Part shown: positions 58,057-64,000 of the stretch, in pieces
Position numbering within the stretch: the stretch's first letter is position 1
Layout: each line of letters starts with the position of its first letter
Assembly (NCBI GenBank): GCA_963761475.1
Contig: CAVXGT010000010.1
Location: forward strand, 1 to 64,000
Reading direction: 5' to 3'
Length of the DNA: 64,000 nucleotides
Origin: Ga0077555 sp963761475
Lineage (GTDB): Bacteria; Pseudomonadota; Alphaproteobacteria; Rhizobiales; Hyphomicrobiaceae
Position numbers and translations under genes: made by a program
The notes under the pieces: model-generated
Seen by the model: only the letters and a program-made list of their open reading frames with translations
Databases searched by the model: none
What the model was told of the DNA's origin: nothing

Positions 58057-58947
58057 ATGGCCGACGCCGATACCGCCGATGCAAAGAGGTACAAGGTCGA
58101 CATCCCCGCACGGAACGAGCCCTTCTTTCTGAAGGGATCGAACAATCTGGACTGGGGGATGAAGAACCGTCTGGCGAACATCTTCAGCCCCCAGTCGGGG
58201 CGAACCGTGATGTTGGCCTTCGACCACGGCTACTTCCTGGGCCCCACCAGCGGCCTCGAGCGGGTCGATCTCGACATCGTACCTCTCACGCCCTACGCCG
58301 ACACGCTGATGCTCACCCGCGGCATCCTGCGAACCTGCATCCCGCCCACCTACACCGGCGGGATCGTGCTTCGCGCGAGCGGTGGCCCGAGCATTCTGAA
58401 GGAGCTCTCCGACGAGCAGATCGCCATCAGCATCGACGAGGCGGTGAGACTCAATGCCGCGGCGATGGCGGTTCAGGTCTTCATCGGCGGCGAGAACGAG
58501 ACGCAGTCGATCCACAACATGACGCGACTGGTGGACATGGGCAATCGCCAGGGCATCGCCACCCTCGGCGTGACCGCGGTCGGCACGGACATGGTCCGAG
58601 ACGCCAAGTACATCCGGCTCGCCACGCGCATCTGCGCGGAGCTGGGCGCATCGTACGTCAAGACCTACTACGTGGAAGACGGGTTCGACACCGTGACCGC
58701 ATCCTGTCCCGTGCCCATCGTGATCGCCGGTGGCAAGAAGCTCCCCGAGGCCGACGCACTTCAGCTCGCCCACAGCGCGATCCAGGAGGGCGCCAGCGGC
58801 GTGGACATGGGTCGCAACATCTTCCAGGCCGAGAATCCCCCCGCCATGATCCAGGCGGTCCGGAAGGTGGTTCACGAGAATTTCAAGCCGCACGAGGCCT
58901 ACCAGTACTACCAGACACTCAAGAGCGAGCAGACTGCTTCCGCGTAG
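58057..58947 (+). CDS. LsrF/DhnA-like class I aldolase family protein
   Basis: About 296 residues, no frameshift. The sequence closely follows E. coli LsrF: LDWGMKNRLANIFSPQSGRT, VMLAFDHGYFLGPTSGLERV, MLTRGILRTCIPPTY, VVLRASG-like IVLRASGGPSIL, SIHNMTRLVDMG, then the Schiff-base Lys in GASYVKTYYVEDGFD and CPVPIVIAGGKKLPEADALQ and GASGVDMGRNIFQAENPP. LsrF is a thiolase of AI-2 breakdown, but no other lsr gene is near, so a general aldolase role (sugar or aromatic metabolism) is as likely. GGAAGGAAG is the ribosome site for Met at 58057. Confidence 0.87.
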   Translation: MADADTADAKRYKVDIPARNEPFFLKGSNNLDWGMKNRLANIFSPQSGRTVMLAFDHGYFLGPTSGLERVDLDIVPLTPYADTLMLTRGILRTCIPPTYTGGIVLRASGGPSILKELSDEQIAISIDEAVRLNAAAMAVQVFIGGENETQSIHNMTRLVDMGNRQGIATLGVTAVGTDMVRDAKYIRLATRICAELGASYVKTYYVEDGFDTVTASCPVPIVIAGGKKLPEADALQLAHSAIQEGASGVDMGRNIFQAENPPAMIQAVRKVVHENFKPHEAYQYYQTLKSEQTASA

Positions 58948-59046
58948 CCGTTCGCGGGAATGGAACCCTGCCCGATCCTTCCTGTTCCACCCCGCTTCCT
59001 CCTGCCATAGAATGGCACCTCCGAAACGAGAGTCCTGGAGACCGCG

Positions 59047-59445
59047 ATGGAGAAGCTACCGATCGTCCGCGACCACATGGACACCGAGGTGTACAGCCTC
59101 GGGCCGGAGATCGAGATCCTCGACGCAGTGGGGTTCCTCCTCGAACACCACGTCACCGGAGCGCCGGTCGTCGACCAGGCCGGCCACCTGGTGGGCATGC
59201 TCACCGAGAAGGACTGCCTCAAGCTGGTCGCGATGGGCGCCGATGCCAACAGGCCCAGCGGGACAGTCGCGGATTTCATGACCACGGCGGTGACCACGAT
59301 CTCGCCAGACACGGACGTGTACTACGCCGCGGGCTTGTTCCTCCATCAGGGTTTCCGCCGATTTCCGGTGATCGAGGCCGGCAGGCTCGTCGGAGCCATC
59401 ACCCGCTTCGACATCCTGCGCGTGATTCACGCCAAGCTCCGCTGA
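59047..59445 (+). CDS. CBS-domain pair protein
   Basis: 132 residues holding two CBS domains and nothing else: VRDHMDTEVYSLGPEIEILD, with VTGAPVVDQAGHLVGMLTEKD, and VADFMTTAVTTISPDTDVYY, with GFRRFPVIEAGRLVGAITRF. Such proteins sense adenine nucleotides or other ligands and regulate partners. No effector domain is attached. It follows the LsrF-like gene by 99 bp. Confidence 0.9.
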   Translation: MEKLPIVRDHMDTEVYSLGPEIEILDAVGFLLEHHVTGAPVVDQAGHLVGMLTEKDCLKLVAMGADANRPSGTVADFMTTAVTTISPDTDVYYAAGLFLHQGFRRFPVIEAGRLVGAITRFDILRVIHAKLR

Positions 59446-59456
59446 ACGCCGGCGAG

Positions 59457-59617
59457 ATGCCCCGACCCCCCGCCCACCTCGCGATCGAAGGAGACCGCGC
59501 TTCCGCCGAGAGCTACTTCGGACTCACCGCGCTGGACGCCGCCAGCGGGGAGGCGATACTCGGCGGCGGCCCAATCACGTCGTCTCCTTCCTCTCCCACA
59601 ACGGAGTCTTCTTCTAG
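59457..59617 (+). pseudogene. Possible SnoaL-like (NTF2-fold) fragment
   Basis: A short stretch PPAHLAIEGDRASAESYFGL then TALDAASGEAILGGG resembles the middle of SnoaL-like proteins. It continues in another frame to SFLSHNGVFF before a stop. The rest of the domain is missing. Very weak evidence; it may be an unrelated spacer in the 206-bp gap before the MFS gene. Confidence 0.25.
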
Positions 59618-59651
59618 CCCCTCGCTGCCGCCGTCGGTATGACCGGCGTCA

Positions 59652-61031
59652 TTGACAGTTTCTGAATCGCCGACCAAGCTCGCGGCCATCATGTTCTACG
59701 GCTGGCGAATCGTCTCGGTTGTCTTTCTGACCCACTTCATCTCCGTCGGGCTCGTCTTCTACTCCTACGGAGTCTTCTTCAAGGCCCTCCTCGCCGACTT
59801 CGGGGGCTCTCGCTTCGGTGTCGCCACTGGCCTCGCGGTCATGCAGCTCGCGATCGCCGCCGTCTCTCCGTTCCTGGGGCGACTGGTGGATCGCAGCTCG
59901 ATCCGTCACATCATGTGCGGCGGCGCATTGCTGATGGCGATCGGATTCCTCGCCGCCTCCAGGATCGAAGCGCTCTGGCAGTTCTACGTGATCATGGGAA
60001 CACTGCTGGCGCTGGGCTCCGTCATGCTGGGAGCCATTCCCGGCTCGACACTCGTCGCCAACTGGTTCAGCGAGCGGCGCGGAATCGCGCTCGGCGTGGC
60101 CGGTATGGGAATCTCCCTCTCGGGTCTCGCGATGGCGCCTGTGGCGACGGGCCTGATCGAGTCGATCGGCTGGAGGAACACCTTCGTCGTCTATGCCGCG
60201 GTCACCCTCGTCACCGTGGTTCCCGCCGTCTGGTGGGTGATCGTGAACCGTCCCGAGGAGATGGGGCTGATCCCGGACGGAGACGAGGTTTCTTCCGGCA
60301 CTCCCGAGGTCGCCGAACTCCCGAAGCCAGCTCCGGAGCACAACTCTGTCGTCGCGTCTCCGCCCGCCCCGGCCTGGTCGATGCGAGAGGCGCTCCGCGA
60401 GCCGAACTTCTGGGTGATCGCGGTCTTCGTCGGGCTCAACTTCTTCGCCAACGGCGCCGTCCTGACCCACATCATTCCGCATGCGACCGACATCGGGTTC
60501 GAACCGCTTGCGGCGGCCTGGGTGCTATCGACGATGGCGGGGTTCGGAGTGATCGGGAAGGTGCTCTTCGGATGGATCGTCGACCGGCTACCCAAGCGGG
60601 CCGCTCTCTGGCTCGCCAGCGGCCTCCAGGGACTCGGCGTCGCACTGGTCTACTCCGTCTCGGAGTATCCTTCTCTCCTGCTCGCCGGGGCGGTCTTCGG
60701 ACTGGGGATGGGAGGAATCATTCCGCTCTGGGGAGCGACGATCGGGGCGGGCTTCGGGCGGCACGCCTTCGGGAGCGTGATGGGCTTGATGATACCGGCG
60801 ATGGTCCCGATCCACATCTTCGGGATCCCGTACGCCGGTTTGATCTACGACCGCACCGGCAGCTACGACACCGCCTTCATCACCTTCCTGGGGGCCTACG
60901 CGCTGGCGATGACTGCGACGCTCTTTCTGCGTCTTCCCGAAGTGGAGCCCAGCGCGGCGCCGACATCCGAGCCTGTCGGAGCTGACTCCACTGCCGGCGT
61001 CGCCGCCTCGGACACCTGTCCGGCAGGCTAG
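59652..61031 (+). CDS. Major facilitator superfamily transporter (OFA/monocarboxylate-like)
   Basis: Up to 459 residues, 12 membrane helices, no frameshift. FYGWRIVSVVFLTHFISVGL then VFYSYGVFFKALLADFGGSR is the characteristic opening of OxlT/MCT-like MFS proteins. The 2-3 loop is PFLGRLVDRSSIRHIMCGG. NWFSERRGIALGVAGMGISL is the TM5 signature. The central cytoplasmic loop is Pro-rich, and TM8-9 carry GKVLFGWIVDRLPKRAALWL. Organic acid transport is inferred. The TTG start at 59652 is weak; Met at 59691 (MFYGWR) is likely. Confidence 0.85.
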   Translation: MTVSESPTKLAAIMFYGWRIVSVVFLTHFISVGLVFYSYGVFFKALLADFGGSRFGVATGLAVMQLAIAAVSPFLGRLVDRSSIRHIMCGGALLMAIGFLAASRIEALWQFYVIMGTLLALGSVMLGAIPGSTLVANWFSERRGIALGVAGMGISLSGLAMAPVATGLIESIGWRNTFVVYAAVTLVTVVPAVWWVIVNRPEEMGLIPDGDEVSSGTPEVAELPKPAPEHNSVVASPPAPAWSMREALREPNFWVIAVFVGLNFFANGAVLTHIIPHATDIGFEPLAAAWVLSTMAGFGVIGKVLFGWIVDRLPKRAALWLASGLQGLGVALVYSVSEYPSLLLAGAVFGLGMGGIIPLWGATIGAGFGRHAFGSVMGLMIPAMVPIHIFGIPYAGLIYDRTGSYDTAFITFLGAYALAMTATLFLRLPEVEPSAAPTSEPVGADSTAGVAASDTCPAG

Positions 61032-61058
61032 CGCTCGGGCCCACGGACTCGTCCGGGC

Positions 61059-62317
61059 TCATCCGCGGCGCAGTTTGAGCAGTCCTGCATCGAGCAGCGT
61101 CGACAGCGCCTTGTAGACCTCGGCATCGCTATCCGCGACCACGTCGGAGATCGCCTCGACGTTGAACCCTTCCGCGGCATAGTCGAGCACCTCCCTCTCC
61201 AGATCGGAGAGGGAATCCCGGAGAGCCACCGCCTGCTCGGAGACGGTTTCGAAGGTATCTGCAGAATCGAGGATCCCGCCCTCGATCCGGGCCATCTCAT
61301 CCATCTGCACCGAGGCACTCATCATGGCCGCCTGGAGAGGCTGTGGAGCATCGGCGTCGCCGGTCAGCTGCAGGTCGTGATGGAACTCGAAGCGTCCCTT
61401 CTTCCAGCGGAACATTCGCGAGAGAGCCTTCAGACCCGAGACGATCCCCAGTGTGCAGTGGAGGATTTCGTTGTCCGAGAAGACGATCTTGCCTTCCTCC
61501 TCGCCGCGCGAGACGATCATCGTTCCCGCCGGAGCCGTGTTCACGAACATCTCCAGGATGACGCCCAGCCCGGACTCATCGATCTCACCAGAGATGGTCA
61601 CGAGTCGCCGGGCGCGATCGAAGGCCTGCAGAAAATCGATGAAGCTCATGACTTCGTCGATCCGATCGGCGGGATAGTGAAGCTGAATGCCGTGCGCGAC
61701 CATCCCGTCGTGGCAGCGTGTCCGGTGGATGATCTTTCCATCCACAGGGAGCTCGAGCTCCACCGCCGGGCTCGAGAGGACGGCGCGCACCGCGGTACCG
61801 ACCGGAATCGAGGCTCGCCATAGCAGCGCCAGGACACCCGAGTAGGAGATGTTCGCCGTCACGCCCCACGAACTGGCCCTCGCGGGTCTCGACTCGAATG
61901 TCGGCGTCCGACCCGCTGCGCTCCGCCACGCGTCGCTCACCGGCCCTCGAGCGGGCCCGCTCCCCAAGGGAGATCCCGGACAGCTCCTCGAGCTTGCGTC
62001 GCAGATCCGAAGCATCCTCGATCAGGCGCAACGAGATGCCGGCGGATGTCCCTCCCGCCTCCGCCAGCACCGGGTCGATGACCACCACGACGTCGCCGGA
62101 GACCGAGGTCGATGTCCCGGAAAACTTGAGATCGAGGACGACGTCGATCTTCTCGTGAGGTCCATGGGGATCATCGCTCGGGACGAACAGCACCCCCCTG
62201 GCGATGTTCTGGTGATACTCCTTCCGAAACCCTTCGGCGGTTTCGAAGCAGACTCGGAGCGCCTTCCGTGCGGCCGGCTTCGGGACCTGGCTGCTGCGGC
62301 GTCGAGGGCTGCGGCAT
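61059..62317 (-). CDS. Double PilZ-domain protein with C-terminal DUF4388 region, frameshifted
   Basis: About 419 codons with frameshifts at about 62290 and 61860. The first PilZ-like domain reads ALRVCFETAEGFRKEYHQNI then ARGVLFVPSDDPHGPHEKID, of the Myxococcus-type PilZ family. The second is RVETREGQFVG then TANISYSGVLALLW and LELPVDGKIIHRTRC. The C-terminus (LVTISGEIDESGLGVILEMF, IVSRGEEEGKIVFSDNEILH, LKALSRMFRWKKGRFEF) is DUF4388-like, followed by a helix-turn-helix-like tail. Cyclic-di-GMP binding is possible, but the RxxxR and (D/N)xSxxG residues are imperfect. Cytoplasmic regulator by inference. Confidence 0.75.
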
Positions 62318-62454
62318 GCTCGGGTGGACCCCTTCCATGGGTCTATCGGGCACACCCGACGGAGAAATGAGGCCTGGGTGAGTTCCGTTCCTGACGCATC
62401 TTTCCAGGATTCTGGTACAGATGAGCGGCCAGAGAGGTGGATGAAGGGCGCACC

Positions 62455-63380
62455 ATGAGCATCGATTACCACGCGGATCTGCTGCGACCCCATTTCGAAG
62501 GACGGAAGTTCATCCTCATCGGCGGCCCCGTGGTCGGGTTCGGCGACATGATCCGGTCAGCTCCGTGCTCTGGGAGCCGAACGGCCCCTGATCATCGGGT
62601 CCACGCTGGGGACTGGCGGCCTTCCCTCCGAGGAGGACGCCCTCTGGTGCTCCCTGGAAGTCCGCGGAAGCGACACGATGGAGAGCTTCTACCGCTACGA
62701 GGCACTGCTCCGGGATCTTCCCCGGGAGGCTCGAGAGACAGGTGGAGCGCTACGACCCGGAGCGGACCGCCCGGGTGCTGGGCGCCATCGTCCTCGGCGA
62801 CGTCCCGGACGTGGCGGGGAGACCGCGCTACGGAGGACGACCGCTCAGCTGGGCGGCCCTCGAGGACAAGGTCCGTATCGACGAGTTCTGGGAGGCCGCC
62901 GGGGTCCGACACGCTTCGTCGGTGATCGTGGCCGCGGAGCGGAACGCCCTTGGCGCGGCAGCTCGCACGCTCGATCGGGGCATTGGAACTGTCTGGGCCG
63001 GCGACGCGCGGGACGGCATTCACGGGGGCGCGAGCCTGACGTTCTGGGTGGAGTCCGGTGAGGCTGCCGAGCTGGCGGCGGCTCGCATCACCCGGCGGCT
63101 GCGACCGGGCGCGGGTGATGCCCTTCCTCGAGGGCATCCCCTGCAGCATCCACGGGATCGTGTTCCCGGAGACCGTCACCGCGTTTCGTCCGGTCGAGCT
63201 CGTCACACTACGCCGACCGGCCCATCGGACCAGGGAGGCTTCCTCGCATTCACGCCCGACCGCGATCGGGTCGCCCGGGGCCCTTCGGTAGCGCCCCGGG
63301 CCATCGACGCTTTTCGAGTCGCCGACGAGGGTCTCGGCGTCGCTCTCGGTCCGCTGGAGCCCGCCCGCTCGGTTCGCTAG
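62455..63380 (+). CDS. ATP-grasp-like protein, frameshifted and probably incomplete
   Basis: The start MSIDYHADLLRPHFEGRKFI then LIGGPVVGFGDMI. Later, in other frames, VERYDPERTARVLGAIVLGD, LEDKVRIDEFWEAAGVRHAS and GIHGGASLTFWVESGE occur, then VMPFLEGIPCSIHGIVFPET and TAFRPVELVTLRRP. These last blocks are those of an ATP-grasp ligase domain. After 63240 no frame shows the expected end of the domain, so about 300 of 400 or more residues are present. At least three frameshifts. Substrate unknown. Confidence 0.55.
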
Positions 63381-63491
63381 TACTGGGGCTCCGCTACACC
63401 AGAGAGCACCCGAGGTGCGGGACCCTGCGACCGCGCCTGCCTCGGTGAGACCGAACCCGACCCAGAAGTCAAACCCCGAGCAGGAGATCCG

Positions 63492-64000
63492 ATGCGATTC
63501 TTCCTCGCCGCCGTCACCACTGTCATTCTCCTCGCCGCCTTGACGGGAGCTTACGCCCTTCTGCGCCCCAATCGCGCGCAGCTGGCTCCCGCACTCGAGA
63601 TCGAGAGCTGGGACGTGGTCGCGGACGGAGAGCACAATTCCAACACCGACATGATCTTCTGGCGCGATCACTTCTGGCTCGTCCACGCGGCGTCGCCCTA
63701 CCACCTGGGAACCCCCAAGTCCCGCCTGCTCATCCGCCGCTCCAGCGACGCGCGCAGCTGGGAAACCGTGGCGACTCTCCAGGTGGCGGGGAAGGACATC
63801 CGCGATCCCAAGTTCGCCCCCGTCGGGGATCGTCTCTTCCTCTATGCACTCTCCAACGAGGGTGTCTTCGCAACGCCCGAGGACAGCCGTCGTCTCCACC
63901 AGCCAGAACGGAGCCAGCTGGAGCGATTTCCAGCCCGTGGGGCCGAGCGGCTGGCTCTTCTGGCGACCCAAGTCAGCGGATGGGAAGACCTGGTACGTGC
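63492..64000 (+). CDS. Secreted beta-propeller (BNR/sialidase-like) protein, N-terminal part
   Basis: Runs off the right edge. AGGAG precedes the ATG by 5 bases. MRFFLAAVTTVILLAALTGA is a signal peptide or anchor. The mature part has ESWDVVADGEHNSNTDMIFW, LLIRRSSDARSWETVATLQV and DIRDPKFAPVGDRLFLYAL, the short S-x-D-x-x-x-W repeats of BNR/sialidase-like propellers. A frameshift at about 63890 leads into TSQNGASWSDFQPVGPSGWL, another such unit. An enzymatic sialidase site cannot be judged from the visible part. Confidence 0.7.
   Translation, partial: MRFFLAAVTTVILLAALTGAYALLRPNRAQLAPALEIESWDVVADGEHNSNTDMIFWRDHFWLVHAASPYHLGTPKSRLLIRRSSDARSWETVATLQVAGKDIRDPKFAPVGDRLFLYALSNEGVFATPEDSRRLHQPERSQLERFPARGAERLALLATQVSGWEDLVR

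Overview
The window is GC-rich, densely coded DNA from an uncultured, probably deltaproteobacterial/Myxococcota-like bacterium. This placement is inferred from gene content: PEP-CTERM proteins, a paired-PilZ/DUF4388 protein, an AgmX/TonB-like protein with ExbB/ExbD, a Tad pilus locus, a Gld-type ABC transporter and dockerin/cohesin proteins. It looks like a metagenomic contig. Many otherwise intact genes carry one or more frameshifts, often at G or C runs. They are densest in the first 3 kb, at 9.5-12.3 kb and at 33.2-34.8 kb, while 35.6-40.9 kb is clean. I treat most of these as likely sequence errors rather than decay, and give such genes as one feature spanning the breaks.

Layout. 1-7.9 kb: ilvD (cut by the left edge), an M19 dipeptidase, a NYN/OST-HTH protein and three alkaline-phosphatase-superfamily 'sulfatase-like' proteins. 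7.9-12.3 kb: a -24/-12 (sigma-54) promoter with tandem upstream dyads and a structured leader, two PEP-CTERM proteins, a dockerin-bearing zinc protease and a coupled cohesin lipoprotein. 12.3-16.6 kb: a GT-C/TPR membrane protein, a right-handed beta-helix protein, an EamA fragment and tRNA-Lys. 16.8-21.2 kb: serA-purA facing aroA. 21.6-24.7 kb: a Gld-type ABC transporter. 24.7-30.5 kb: ExbB/ExbD, a TonB-like protein and a protein of about 1,090 residues with about 42 acidic DxNxDG-type repeats. 30.5-33.1 kb: a sigma-54 activator next to a third PEP-CTERM gene that carries the same tandem dyads and a -24/-12 promoter. 33-38.6 kb: a TPR-metzincin lipoprotein, an M20 peptidase remnant, citrate synthase, a DUF4336 protein and a crotonase. 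38.7-48.5 kb: a Tad/Flp pilus locus with CRP-type operators. 48.5-53.8 kb: glycogen/alpha-glucan genes (glgB, GH57, a glycosyltransferase). 54.1-57.9 kb: zinc-type uptake genes without a visible ATPase. 58-64 kb: an LsrF-like aldolase, a CBS protein, an MFS transporter, a PilZ protein, a broken ATP-grasp protein and the start of a secreted beta-propeller-like protein.

The most interesting signal is regulatory. Two PEP-CTERM genes 24 kb apart share a pair of GGAA-N6-TTCC dyads spaced two helical turns apart, about 100-130 bp upstream of a GG-N10-GC promoter. A sigma-54 activator gene lies directly beside one of them and has a -24/-12 promoter of its own. This looks like a local enhancer-driven regulon for PEP-CTERM surface proteins. 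A second notable pair is the translationally coupled dockerin-protease and cohesin-lipoprotein, which could form a one-enzyme surface docking system.
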